The notes under the pieces are model-generated. The model worked only from the letters and a program-made list of their open reading frames with translations. It was not told where the DNA came from and did no database searches. From contig NZ_OY782507.1 of NCBI RefSeq assembly GCF_963677725.1, positions 992,001-1,056,000 of the forward strand: a stretch of 64,000 nucleotides of DNA. Reading direction: 5' to 3'. This document shows, in pieces, positions 17,908 through 26,526 of this stretch (its first letter is position 1; each line of letters starts with the position of its first letter). The position numbers and the translations under genes were made by a program. Source of the DNA: an uncultured Cohaesibacter sp. (GTDB lineage Bacteria; Pseudomonadota; Alphaproteobacteria; Rhizobiales; Cohaesibacteraceae).

Positions 17908-19341
17908 TCAATCGATAGACTGTAGCAAGGTGTTGAGGGACGCCTTGGCATCGCCGTAGAACATGCGGGTATTCTCTTTGTAGAAGAGCGGGTTTTCGAT
18001 ACCGGAATAGCCGGTGCCCTGCCCACGCTTGGAAACAAAGACCTGCTTGGATTTCCAGACCTCGAGAACTGGCATGCCAGCAATCGGAGAGTTTGGATCG
18101 TCCTGAGCGGCCGGGTTTACGATGTCGTTGGAGCCGATCACGATGACGACATCCGTTTCAGGGAAGTCATCGTTGATCTCGTCCATTTCAAGCACGATAT
18201 CGTATGGCACCTTGGCTTCGGCCAGCAGCACGTTCATGTGGCCGGGAAGACGACCTGCAACCGGATGGATTGCGAAGCGGACTTCCTTGCCCTTGGCGCG
18301 CAGACGGCGGGTCAGTTCGGCCACGCTCTGCTGAGCCTGAGCCACGGCCAGACCATAGCCCGGTACGATGATGACGCTGTCAGCTTCGTCCAGAGCGGAG
18401 ACCACCCCGTCAGCATCGATGGCAATCATTTCGCCGGACACTTCCTGAACCGGACCACCGGAGCCGCCAAAGCCGCCCAGGATCACCGACACGAACTGGC
18501 GGTTCATGGCTTTACACATGATGTAGGACAGGATCGCACCCGAGGAGCCGACCAGAGCGCCAACGACGATCAACAGATCGTTGCCGAGCGTGAAGCCGAT
18601 GGCAGCTGCGGCCCAACCGGAATAGGAGTTGAGCATGGAGACCACGACGGGCATGTCGGCGCCGCCGATGCCCATGATCAGGTGCCAGCCGATAAGGCCT
18701 GCGAGGATGGCGACTGCGATCATGGTCCAGATGCCAGCGCCGGAGACATACATGATGCCCAGCACCAGAGAGGCCAGAGCCATGCCAGCATTCAAGGCGT
18801 GACCACCGGGCCACTGTTTTGGTTTGCCGTCAATCTTGCCTGCCAATTTGCCAAAGGCAACGACAGAGCCGGTGAATGTGACCGCACCGATGAAGATTCC
18901 GAGGAAGACCTCGACCTTCAGAACAGACTGCTCTGCAACAGTCTTGTGGGCCAGAACCGCAGCAAAGCCTTCAAGCGCTTTGCGGGCTTCACCATCAAGG
19001 CTGAGCACATGGGACAATTCCAAGTCGGCATTCATGCCGATAAAGACCGCAGCGAGACCGACCAGCGAGTGCATGGCGGCAACCAGCTGAGGCATTTCAG
19101 TCATCTGGACGCGTTGGGCAATGAAGTAGCCGATTACGCCGCCGCCAAGAATGAGCAGGACGGAGAGTGGCCACAGGCCAGAGCCCGGTCCGACGATGGT
19201 TGCCAGCACGGCGAGCGCCATGCCAACCATGCCGTAATAAACCGCGCGCTTGGCGCTTTCCTGATTGGACAGACCGCCCAGCGACAGGATGAAGAGAACA
19301 GCCGCAACCACATAGGCAGCCGTTGTGAATCCGAATTCCAT
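17908..19341 (-). CDS. pntB: NAD(P) transhydrogenase subunit beta
   Basis: Membrane and NADP(H)-binding part of the proton-translocating transhydrogenase, which makes NADPH from NADH using the proton gradient. It has 477 residues. The start at 19341 ([12 protein letters not shown]) has AAGGAGG eight bases upstream. The first half has about nine membrane helices (for example [37 protein letters not shown]-type helices). The soluble domain III has the NADP fold ([49 protein letters not shown]). It follows pntA by 13 bases in one operon. Confidence 0.97.
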   Translation of the reverse strand: MEFGFTTAAYVVAAVLFILSLGGLSNQESAKRAVYYGMVGMALAVLATIVGPGSGLWPLSVLLILGGGVIGYFIAQRVQMTEMPQLVAAMHSLVGLAAVFIGMNADLELSHVLSLDGEARKALEGFAAVLAHKTVAEQSVLKVEVFLGIFIGAVTFTGSVVAFGKLAGKIDGKPKQWPGGHALNAGMALASLVLGIMYVSGAGIWTMIAVAILAGLIGWHLIMGIGGADMPVVVSMLNSYSGWAAAAIGFTLGNDLLIVVGALVGSSGAILSYIMCKAMNRQFVSVILGGFGGSGGPVQEVSGEMIAIDADGVVSALDEADSVIIVPGYGLAVAQAQQSVAELTRRLRAKGKEVRFAIHPVAGRLPGHMNVLLAEAKVPYDIVLEMDEINDDFPETDVVIVIGSNDIVNPAAQDDPNSPIAGMPVLEVWKSKQVFVSKRGQGTGYSGIENPLFYKENTRMFYGDAKASLNTLLQSID

Positions 19342-19354
19342 AGTCCCGGCCTCC

Positions 19355-20926
19355 TTACGATTTCTGGAACATGGCGAGCATACGCCGGGTGACGAGGAAG
19401 CCGCCGAAGATGTTGATGCCTGCCATGAAGATCGACAGAGCAGCCAACACAATCACCAGCGACGAGCCCGATCCGATCTGCATCAGAGCGCCCAGGATAA
19501 TGATCGACGAAATGGCGTTGGTGATGGCCATCAGCGGGGTATGCAGCGAGTGCGAGACATTCCAGATCACCTGGAAGCCCACAAAGCAGGCCAGCACAAA
19601 GACGATGAAATGCTGCATGAAGCTGGCCGGAGCAAAGGCACCAATGAACAGCATCAACAGGCCACCACCGGCCAGAAGTTTGATCTGGCTCTTGGTCTGC
19701 TGCTTGAAGGCTTCGACTTCTGCTGCGCGTTTTTCTTCTGGCGTCAGCTCCTTGACCTCTTTTTTCGGCTGAGCCGCGATCGCCGCAATTTTCGGCGGTG
19801 GAGGTGGGAAGGTGATGTCGCCTTCAAAGGTGACGGTTGCACCGCGGATCACGTCATCTTCCATATTGTGAACCACATGGCCGTCTTTTTCCGGTGTCAG
19901 GTCGGTCATCATATGGCGGATGTTGGAAGCGTAAAGCTCGGAAGACTGAGCAGCCATACGGGACGGGAAGTCAGTATAGCCAACGATGGTCACGCCATTG
20001 TCGGTGACGATTTTCTCGTCCTTGACGGTGCCTTCAACGTTGCCGCCGCGTTCTGCAGCCAAGTCTACAATCACCGAACCGGGTTTCATCGCCGCAACCA
20101 TGTCAGCAAGCCAGAGCTTTGGTGCCGGACGGTTCGGGATCAGCGCCGTGGTAATGACGATGTCCATGTCAGAGGCGATTTCGCGGAATTTAGCGAGCTG
20201 CGCATTGCGGAATTCTTCGGACTGAACGGATGCATAGCCGCCGGTCGAAGACCCATCCTGCTGCTCTTCCTCGAAATCGAGATAGACAAATTCAGCCCCC
20301 ATGGATTCGACCTGTTCAGCCACTTCGGGCCGAACGTCAAATGCGTAAGTCACAGCGCCAAGGGCAACGGACGTACCGATGGCAGCAAGACCTGCCACGC
20401 CCGCACCAACGATCAGCACTTTAGCAGGCGGAACCTTACCGGCGGCAGTGATCTGGCCGGTGAAGAAGCGGCCAAAATTATTGCCTGCTTCGATCACGGC
20501 ACGATAACCGGCAATGTTTGCCATTGAAGACAGGGCGTCCATCTTCTGGGCGCGGGAGATGCGCGGGACCATTTCCATGGCGATAACATTGGCTTCTGCC
20601 GTTTTGGCAGCTTCCATGCCTTCTTCATTACCCGCCGGGTTGAAGAAGGAAATCAGGGTCTTGCCCTTGGCAAGATATTTCAGTTCACCGACTTCGGGCT
20701 GACGAACCTTGGCAACAATGTCGGCGGTCTGCCAAAGAGCGTCGGCATCAGCAACGATTTCCACACCGGCTTCTGCGTAAGCCTCATCTGAAAAACCGGC
20801 CAGAGCCCCCGCTCCGGTTTCCAGGACGCAGTCATATCCCAACTTCTGGAGCAGCTTGGCCGAGGATGGCGTCATCGCGACACGCGCCTCTCCCTCAAAC
20901 AGCTCTCTAGGTGTACCTATCTTCAC
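19355..20926 (-). CDS. pntA: NAD(P) transhydrogenase subunit alpha (fused type)
   Basis: NAD(H)-binding subunit of the transhydrogenase, 523 residues. It carries both the soluble domain (about 1-380, [52 protein letters not shown]) and the membrane part (about 415-523). This is the E. coli-like fused form, not the split PntAA/PntAB found in Rhodospirillum. A proline/lysine-rich linker ([20 protein letters not shown]) joins them. The start is a GTG at 20926, with GGGAG six bases upstream. It is first in the pntAB operon. Confidence 0.97.
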   Translation of the reverse strand: MKIGTPRELFEGEARVAMTPSSAKLLQKLGYDCVLETGAGALAGFSDEAYAEAGVEIVADADALWQTADIVAKVRQPEVGELKYLAKGKTLISFFNPAGNEEGMEAAKTAEANVIAMEMVPRISRAQKMDALSSMANIAGYRAVIEAGNNFGRFFTGQITAAGKVPPAKVLIVGAGVAGLAAIGTSVALGAVTYAFDVRPEVAEQVESMGAEFVYLDFEEEQQDGSSTGGYASVQSEEFRNAQLAKFREIASDMDIVITTALIPNRPAPKLWLADMVAAMKPGSVIVDLAAERGGNVEGTVKDEKIVTDNGVTIVGYTDFPSRMAAQSSELYASNIRHMMTDLTPEKDGHVVHNMEDDVIRGATVTFEGDITFPPPPPKIAAIAAQPKKEVKELTPEEKRAAEVEAFKQQTKSQIKLLAGGGLLMLFIGAFAPASFMQHFIVFVLACFVGFQVIWNVSHSLHTPLMAITNAISSIIILGALMQIGSGSSLVIVLAALSIFMAGINIFGGFLVTRRMLAMFQKS

Positions 20927-21396
20927 GACAGACTCCCTTCATTATCACGGATTAACACTCCCCCTACTTTTGGCGAGTATTTAGGATGAGCACTATAGTG
21001 CAAACAAAAGGCCGGTTGCCAAGCCTTGACTGTGGATCAAAGGCACTTTCTGGCATAAGAAAGTGCGCAACTTTCCGTTAATTGCCAATTCTGTCGCCAC
21101 TCGCGGCAATTTGCATTAGGGCTATTACGTGTTCGGTGGAAAATTTGCTTCGGTGAGACTGCCGTACGCGGCACGTGATTTCACAGCAGTATGGCCGGGC
21201 ATTCATTTGGTCTCATTGGAGAGCCAATTGAACAAAAATCCGGTTTAGATGCACCCAACCTGCAAGAACCGGACTCAATCGAACCAACTTTTGCAAATAG
21301 CCTTGATAAATCAAGAGATCCGGCTCCGAGCGTATCGGGGACGAATCAATTTGAAAACCAAACCAAGACTTCAACGGCCAAAATCTGACGGTCGGT
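20927..21396. other. Intergenic region upstream of pntA
   Basis: About 470 bases with no supported gene. It must contain the pntA promoter. I see no strong palindrome and no terminator for the adjacent pgl gene. A 65-codon plus-strand frame at 21191-21388 has no ribosome site and no recognisable features. Confidence 0.4.
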
Positions 21397-22086
21397 CTAA
21401 TCCGCGTAATGCACCGTGGTGGCACGCGCCCGATTGAGCACGATGCGGATCGGTGCCTCCTCAACAGGGCCAAGCTTCTGGGCTTCGCGCAAGACCTGCT
21501 TTTTGGCTTCGCCACAGAGCAGAACATGCGCCTTGCGCGCCCGCTCCAAAACCGGGGCTGTGAGTGTCAGACGCTGCTCTGGCAATTCAGGCACATCCAT
21601 CACCATGATATTTGTCGCCCAAAGGCCCAGCGCTTCTTCGATTTTATCAGCGCTGGCATAAAGCGAGGCCGTGTGGCTATCGACACCAACGCCAAGGATG
21701 CAGACATCAATGGGCAAGACCTCTTCCAGTTCGGTCAAGATTGTCTTCAGCCGGTCCTCTTCTTGATCCGTGGCTCCATCGATATAGGACAGGAAAGTGG
21801 CTTCTGCCGCCGGACCCTTGAGAAGCAAGGCGCGGAGCATTGCATCATTGGATTGCTCAGGCGTTTCCAAACCATGTTGCTCATCGGTCAGAATGACCGT
21901 GACATGGGCCCATTCGATATCCATTTCACTGAGCTGTTCATAGAAAGCGCGAGGCGTTTCGCCACCGGGAACCGCAAGCGTCGCGCGGCTGCGTTTCTTA
22001 ATGGCATTTGTCAGTTCTGAGGCTACCTGTTCAGCAAGGCCTGCGGCCATACTGCCGCGATCTGGATATACTCGGGTTTCAGTCAC
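21397..22086 (-). CDS. pgl: 6-phosphogluconolactonase
   Basis: Hydrolyses 6-phosphogluconolactone to 6-phosphogluconate in the oxidative pentose phosphate and Entner-Doudoroff routes. It has 229 residues with the SugarP isomerase-like fold: TLAVPGGETPRAFYEQL, VILTDEQHGLETPEQSNDAM, CILGVGVDSHTASLY. The start is taken as GTG 22086 (VTETRVYPDRG) with GGAG six bases before it. Longer frames upstream are Cys- and Arg-rich and not family-like. In many relatives pgl sits with zwf and edd; here it lies before glk only. Confidence 0.94.
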   Translation of the reverse strand: MTETRVYPDRGSMAAGLAEQVASELTNAIKKRSRATLAVPGGETPRAFYEQLSEMDIEWAHVTVILTDEQHGLETPEQSNDAMLRALLLKGPAAEATFLSYIDGATDQEEDRLKTILTELEEVLPIDVCILGVGVDSHTASLYASADKIEEALGLWATNIMVMDVPELPEQRLTLTAPVLERARKAHVLLCGEAKKQVLREAQKLGPVEEAPIRIVLNRARATTVHYAD

Positions 22087-22296
22087 ATTCGTCTCCAACA
22101 CACACCATAGACAGGACGATAAAGCGCGCGCACGCACGCAACACCACTTCAGGCCACCTTTCCCAGTGACACTCAGAATCATGCTTGCGGCGGCTATTCA
22201 GAGTGATAGGGAGGGGATGTTGCAGTTTTATGATTGGACTTTCGTTTGATATCGAAATGCCAGATCCGGGCAGAATGTCGGTTCTTTATAAGACCC

Positions 22297-23301
22297 CTAT
22301 TGCAAATCCGGATCGTATCTCATGGCATTGATCGCCCCCTGTAAACCGAAATTGTCATTCCGGTAGAGATAGATCGGTATCTTGACACGGAAGCGAGTAT
22401 GGCGGCCACCTTGATTGAAGCCTTCGATAAAGGCGGGTCGGCCAAACAGCCAGGCATTTTTCAGCAAGACACCACCCGTGAGGAAGACCCCGCCATGGGC
22501 GGAGATATAGAGCGCAAGATCCCCCGCAACGGCTCCCAGATGATGGCAGAAAATATCGACGGCCCGCTCGGCAAGAGAGTCGGAATGCTGCTCGGCAGCG
22601 TGAAAGATATCACGGGCTGACATGTTGCTTGGATCACGACCATCCAATGCTTCGAGCGCCCGCATGAGATAAGGCATGCCGGTCCCTGAAACGATGGCTT
22701 CAGCTTCAAGTGCCAAACTATCCGAATCTCCCATGCGGGTGGCTGGCCACAGTTCGGCAAGCTTGGAGAAAATGGCAACCTCGCTTAAGTTGCGCGGTGC
22801 GATGCGCACATGGCCGCCCTCACCTTGCAACACTTCTGGCTGGCTGCCTGCCCAAGCCAGTGTCCCAACCCCCAGACCGGTGCCCGGACCGATAATCAGA
22901 CGGGGCGGGGTTGGTGCCGGAGGTGTTTCCAATGGGGCAGGCAGTGCCCCTTGCACCAAGCTTAGATCCTTGGGATCAGCGGTGACCAGCGACCATGCCG
23001 CAGCTTCGAAGTCATTGAGGATGCGCGCGTTGGACGCTCCCGCCGCCGCTGTGAGATCATCGGCGGAAAAACCCTGCTTGGCATTGGTAAGCGTCACATA
23101 GCCATCAACAATAACGCCTGCGGCAGCCACCTCAACAAAGCGCGGCGAAGAGCCGATTTCGCCCACGAAGCTCCGGATCGCATCTGTCAGATGCATCGAG
23201 CCGGTCGTCTCGAACGTTTTCTGCTGGATGATCTGCCCGTCGCTGGCAGCTGCAAGTCGCATGTTTGTTCCGCCAACGTCGGCTACCAGATCCCAGAGCA
23301 T
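22297..23301 (-). CDS. glk: Glucokinase (ATP-dependent, Glk family)
   Basis: Phosphorylates glucose to glucose-6-phosphate. It has 334 residues. Family marks are LVADVGGTNMRLAAAS at the N-terminus (ATP loop), ILNDFEAAAWSL, IIGPGTGLGVGTLAW, GEGGHVRIAP with the sugar-binding residues, and HGGVFLTGGVLLKN. It is the Glk (PF02685-type) and not the ROK type. AGGA lies just before the ATG. pgl follows on the same strand after 210 bases, so both may serve glucose entry. Confidence 0.94.
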   Translation of the reverse strand: MLWDLVADVGGTNMRLAAASDGQIIQQKTFETTGSMHLTDAIRSFVGEIGSSPRFVEVAAAGVIVDGYVTLTNAKQGFSADDLTAAAGASNARILNDFEAAAWSLVTADPKDLSLVQGALPAPLETPPAPTPPRLIIGPGTGLGVGTLAWAGSQPEVLQGEGGHVRIAPRNLSEVAIFSKLAELWPATRMGDSDSLALEAEAIVSGTGMPYLMRALEALDGRDPSNMSARDIFHAAEQHSDSLAERAVDIFCHHLGAVAGDLALYISAHGGVFLTGGVLLKNAWLFGRPAFIEGFNQGGRHTRFRVKIPIYLYRNDNFGLQGAINAMRYDPDLQ

Positions 23302-23567
23302 CGTTTTTCCTCACACTAGTGTTTTTGGTCTTGAGCCACGGACGGGAACAGAGATCTGGCCCTCCAAAGGGTCAGGAACCTGTTGAGGCTCCAGCGGGGC
23401 AATTGCATTGTCGTGCGGCAATGAAGGCTCCCAGCACGAAGGCTGCAATTTATTTTCACTCCAAAAATAAACCATTCAAGACCGAAAGTAAGCAGTTTTT
23501 CGTGTCCTTGGACAATAAAATTTGGTGCCAGACCGGATTTCCGCCCCGCTGTCTTTCCCTGTTCCGT

Positions 23568-23584
23568 CCGAAACCCGGTTTCGG
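23568..23584. promoter_or_regulatory. Perfect 17-base palindrome in the glk/GGCT gap
   Basis: CCGAAACC-C-GGTTTCGG has 8-bp arms around one base. It lies 266 bases upstream of glk and 133 bases upstream of the GGCT-like gene, in a 416-base gap without other genes. GAAACC/GGTTTC half sites are common in LacI-type sugar repressor operators, although those usually have an even centre. The assignment is tentative. Confidence 0.4.
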
Positions 23585-23717
23585 TCCACCCACCCTGTCA
23601 TTCCACTTCACACTGGTCGATGACGATCATGATAGCCGACTTGAGATCTTTGCATGCCGCGATATAGTTTGAGGACATGCTGGAGTGCTGCCATCTGACA
23701 CAGGAGAAGGAAAAGCT

Positions 23718-24137
23718 TTGGAAAGAAAACAGGATTGCTATGTGTTCGTCTATGGCACGTTGCGCTATCAGGCCAAAGGGAAAATGTCGGCGCTTTTGTC
23801 AGGATCTGCCGATTTTCTGGGCGAGGCCCATTTTCAAGGCAAGCTTTACCGGATCGACTATTATCCCGGCGTGGTGGCTTCCTCGTCCCCTGAGGATCAG
23901 GTGGTAGGCGATGTTTTTCGGCTGCGCACCCCTGATATCACGCTGCCAGCATTGGACGACTATGAGCGCGTTGGTCCGCCTTATGAAGAACCCTATGAAT
24001 ATGAGCGCTGCCTGTTGCCTGTTACATTGACGGATGGGCAGACAATCCAGTGCTGGATCTATCTCTATCGCCATTCGGTTGAAGGGATGGAGCTTATAGC
24101 CGACGGGGATTTTCTTGCCGGTCAAAGACACCAATGA
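23718..24137 (+). CDS. Gamma-glutamylcyclotransferase (AIG2-like) family protein
   Basis: Small cytosolic protein of 139 residues with the GGCT fold. It opens with YVFVYGTLRYQAKG, the family fingerprint, and continues with YYPGVVASSSPEDQVVGDVF and LDDYERVGPPYEEPYEYER, where the Glu after Tyr is the likely catalytic acid. Family members release 5-oxoproline from gamma-glutamyl amines or peptides, but the substrate cannot be read here. TTG 23718 is chosen as start because AGGAGAAGGA precedes it closely; GTG 23685 is an alternative. A terminator follows. Confidence 0.85.
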   Translation: MERKQDCYVFVYGTLRYQAKGKMSALLSGSADFLGEAHFQGKLYRIDYYPGVVASSSPEDQVVGDVFRLRTPDITLPALDDYERVGPPYEEPYEYERCLLPVTLTDGQTIQCWIYLYRHSVEGMELIADGDFLAGQRHQ

Positions 24138-24179
24138 CGGCGACCAAGCCTCCTCTGAGAATGCCATTGCTCCTTATGA

Positions 24180-24212
24180 CAAAGGCCCCCGTCCGAGACG
24201 AGGGCCTTTTAT
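24180..24212. terminator. Terminator shared by the GGCT gene and bioY
   Basis: AAAGGCCC and GGGCCTTT arms with additional GTC/GAC pairing close a short loop and end in T on both strands. It lies between two convergent genes. Confidence 0.75.
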
Positions 24213-24241
24213 CATTTTAACAGAATTCAGTCACAAGATGC

Positions 24242-24787
24242 TTAGGCGCGGGACAACAAGGCTGCCGGGCGGGCGCGGGCAATGGCTTCCACCACAACAC
24301 CGGCAACAACGGCCTTGATGACGTCGCCCGGAATATAGATCAGGCAAATCTGGGCGGCTTCGAGCAGAGACTTGTCGATCATTTTCGCAAGACCGATGAC
24401 GCCGAAGAAATACAGCACCAAGATGCAACCAACCATGCTGGCTACTGTGCTGACGATGAAGATGTTGCCTGTTTTCCATTTTTCAACGATCAGGCCCGTG
24501 ACAAAAGCGGCAATCGGGAAACCGACCAGAAAGCCAACCGTTGGGGAGGCAAAAACGCCAAGACCACCGCGACCGCCAGCCAGAATTGGCAGGCCCATGG
24601 CAACAAGCGCCAAGAAGAGCAGCACGGACAGGGCGCCACGACGCGCGCCAAGCACGGCACCGGCCAGCATCACGCCGAGATTCTGCGCGGTGATTGGAAC
24701 GCCCAATGGCAGCATGAAGCTGGGCAGGAAGCCAAGGGCCGCGATCAGGGCGGTGAAGAGGGCAATGAATGTCAGTTGTCTTTCCAT
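24242..24787 (-). CDS. bioY: Biotin ECF transporter S component
   Basis: Membrane substrate-binding subunit of the biotin importer, 181 residues, about six helices. Typical BioY parts are FLPSFMLPLGVPITAQNLGV near the N-terminus, GGRGGLGVFASPTVGFLVG, and YIPGDVIKAVVAGVVVEA near the end. It is last of three genes (bioM, bioN, bioY), 30 bases after bioN. No BioR-type TTATnnATAA operator was found upstream of the operon. Confidence 0.95.
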   Translation of the reverse strand: MERQLTFIALFTALIAALGFLPSFMLPLGVPITAQNLGVMLAGAVLGARRGALSVLLFLALVAMGLPILAGGRGGLGVFASPTVGFLVGFPIAAFVTGLIVEKWKTGNIFIVSTVASMVGCILVLYFFGVIGLAKMIDKSLLEAAQICLIYIPGDVIKAVVAGVVVEAIARARPAALLSRA

Positions 24788-24817
24788 GACAGGAAGGTTC
24801 CTTGTATCGAGCAGAAT

Positions 24818-25447
24818 TCATATTTTGTTTTTTGACTTTGGCGGATCTTGAACCAGTCCACCGCGCGCCTTGATGGCATCGGCCACCCGGTCGGCATCGT
24901 CGAGCGCGCCGAGGGCAAGGGGCACCAGCAATCTGGGGCTGACAGCTTTTGGCGAGCGCGCCCGCCAGGCTTCACTGAGCAGCTTGCCTTTTTCGAGAAA
25001 GACCGGGGTGAACCGGATCACCAATCCCATCGCAAAGCCAAAGGCACGCGGGGGCAACCCGACGAATTTCAACGGTGCGGTCAGAAATTCGACCACTTGC
25101 ATCATGTCGTCAAGCCGCGACGTCATGGTCACAAGATTGGCAAGACCAACGGTCGCGAACAATTTCAGACTGATGGCAAGGCCAGCTTCGGTGCGACTGG
25201 TCACCACGTGATAGAGGAAAATCACCACCAGCAAATAGGCAATCGGCTTCAGACGCACGATACCAATCCGGGCAAATCTCAGCCCGGCGGAAAGATAGAG
25301 CAGAGCGACCGCGCTCGTGGCCGCCAGAGCCGGGGGCCATTGGGTCAGCGGCATGATTACCAAAGTCAGCACACAGAGGATGCCGAGTTTCAGGGAAACC
25401 GGGATCTGATGCAGCCATGTTCTGGTTTCAACCGTCAGCGCCAGCAT
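24818..25447 (-). CDS. bioN: Biotin ECF transporter transmembrane protein
   Basis: T component of 209 residues that couples BioY to the ATPase BioM. It has several membrane helices (SLKLGILCVLTLVIMPL, YLLVVIFLYHVVTS). The cytoplasmic coupling helices carry the expected A-R-G type motifs (EAWRARS and ADAIKARGG). Its ATG directly follows the bioM stop (TGAATG), indicating translational coupling. Confidence 0.93.
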   Translation of the reverse strand: MLALTVETRTWLHQIPVSLKLGILCVLTLVIMPLTQWPPALAATSAVALLYLSAGLRFARIGIVRLKPIAYLLVVIFLYHVVTSRTEAGLAISLKLFATVGLANLVTMTSRLDDMMQVVEFLTAPLKFVGLPPRAFGFAMGLVIRFTPVFLEKGKLLSEAWRARSPKAVSPRLLVPLALGALDDADRVADAIKARGGLVQDPPKSKNKI

Positions 25448-26242
25448 TCAAGCCCCCTCTCCGGCTGCAGCGGCCATGGCTGGCATGGTGCCAAGCTCCA
25501 GTTCGGTTTCACCACTTGCAAAGGGATCCTCATCATTGACAAGCGCTTCCATTGCCTCGTGATAGGCGGGCAAAATGTCCGAAGGGTGGCCATCGGCCAC
25601 AAGCTGACCCTTCTCGAGCCACAGAATGCGATCAAAGTCTTTCAGATGGTTGGTGTCGTGGGTGACAAGGACCAATTGCTGCTCAAGGCTGGAAAGCCAG
25701 TTGAACAGCCGGCGCGAGGTGGGCCAATCAAGCCCGGCAAAGGGTTCGTCAAGCAGAATGGCCTTTGGCTCCATTGCCAGAACGGCCATCAAACAGACGA
25801 GGTGGCGCTGGCCCTGAGACAGGGTATAGGTGCCGCGCTCCGCCCAGTCTTGGCGACCAAAGGCCTTGAGGAAGGCGCGCGCCTTTTCCCGGGCGGCCTT
25901 TTTGTTGCCCAGCAGACTTTCCAGACCAAAGGCGATCTCTTCCTCGACGGTTGGAAAGATGATCTGATGATCCGGGTTCTGGAAAATCAGGCCGATGGTG
26001 CGGATGGCTTCCTTGCGATCCTTGAAGACATTGACGCCATGGATGAGGATTTCGCCTTCATCGGGTTCGGTCAAGCCACAAATCATCCGCGACAAGGTCG
26101 ATTTGCCGGAGCCATTGCGCCCGATCAGCCCGATCCGTTTTTCGGTCAGGGTCAGGGACAGCTTTTGATAAAATGGTTGTCCGTTGAGAGTGTGGGACAG
26201 GCCGGATATGACCATGCCATCGCTTTTGCGAGGATTACTCAT
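25448..26242 (-). CDS. bioM: Biotin ECF transporter ATPase
   Basis: ABC ATPase of 264 residues. Walker A is GLIGRNGSGKSTLSRM, the Q-loop region is IGLIFQNPDHQIIFPTVEEE, the signature is TLSQGQRHLVCL, Walker B is AILLDEPFAGLD, and the switch His is in VTHDTNH. The start at 26242 (MSNPRKSDGMV) suits the family, although its ribosome site is weak. Upstream codons read as noise. It is first gene of bioMNY, which imports biotin at high affinity. Confidence 0.94.
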   Translation of the reverse strand: MSNPRKSDGMVISGLSHTLNGQPFYQKLSLTLTEKRIGLIGRNGSGKSTLSRMICGLTEPDEGEILIHGVNVFKDRKEAIRTIGLIFQNPDHQIIFPTVEEEIAFGLESLLGNKKAAREKARAFLKAFGRQDWAERGTYTLSQGQRHLVCLMAVLAMEPKAILLDEPFAGLDWPTSRRLFNWLSSLEQQLVLVTHDTNHLKDFDRILWLEKGQLVADGHPSDILPAYHEAMEALVNDEDPFASGETELELGTMPAMAAAAGEGA

Positions 26243-26428
26243 ATCGATGATCTTGTCAGCGATGGTTCTGCTCCGCTCCTGAAGGGCAAGGCCCCCTACG
26301 AAAGTTGGCCAAGGTAATACTGAAATTCTACAGTAAAAACCAGTAATCCGAACCATCCAAAAGGCCCTGTTTGTGGAGAAATCGTCGCAAGTATGGGGCG
26401 GATAACAGCGCAAACCCGCAGAAAACAA

Positions 26429-26455
26429 CAAAGGAGGGACAATCGCCCTCCTTTG
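26429..26455 (-). terminator. Terminator of the acyl-CoA synthetase gene
   Basis: A perfect 10-bp stem CAAAGGAGGG / CCCTCCTTTG with a 7-base loop, followed on the minus strand by TTGTTTTC. It lies 70 bases beyond the stop at 26527. Confidence 0.6.
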
Positions 26456-26526
26456 GTCGCACTTGCAATGCTTGACTTACATCAACCGCATTCTAACAAG
26501 CGTTGGTTTTTGTTGAATAATCCGGG

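Noticed and set aside
18238-20527. Two long plus-strand frames (384 and 400 codons) opposite pntB and pntA
   Set aside because: Both are antisense to the conserved pntAB genes and have shadow-type composition.
21191-21388. A 65-codon plus-strand frame upstream of pgl
   Set aside because: No ribosome site, no hydrophobic core or motif, and it lies in the pntA promoter gap.
24848-26317. A 489-codon plus-strand frame opposite bioN and bioM
   Set aside because: It is a shadow of two recognised genes, with low-complexity His/Gln/Gly content and no family features.
26243-26430. A BioR operator before bioMNY
   Set aside because: No TTATnnATAA palindrome was seen; an ACTG/CAGT near-palindrome is too imperfect to report.
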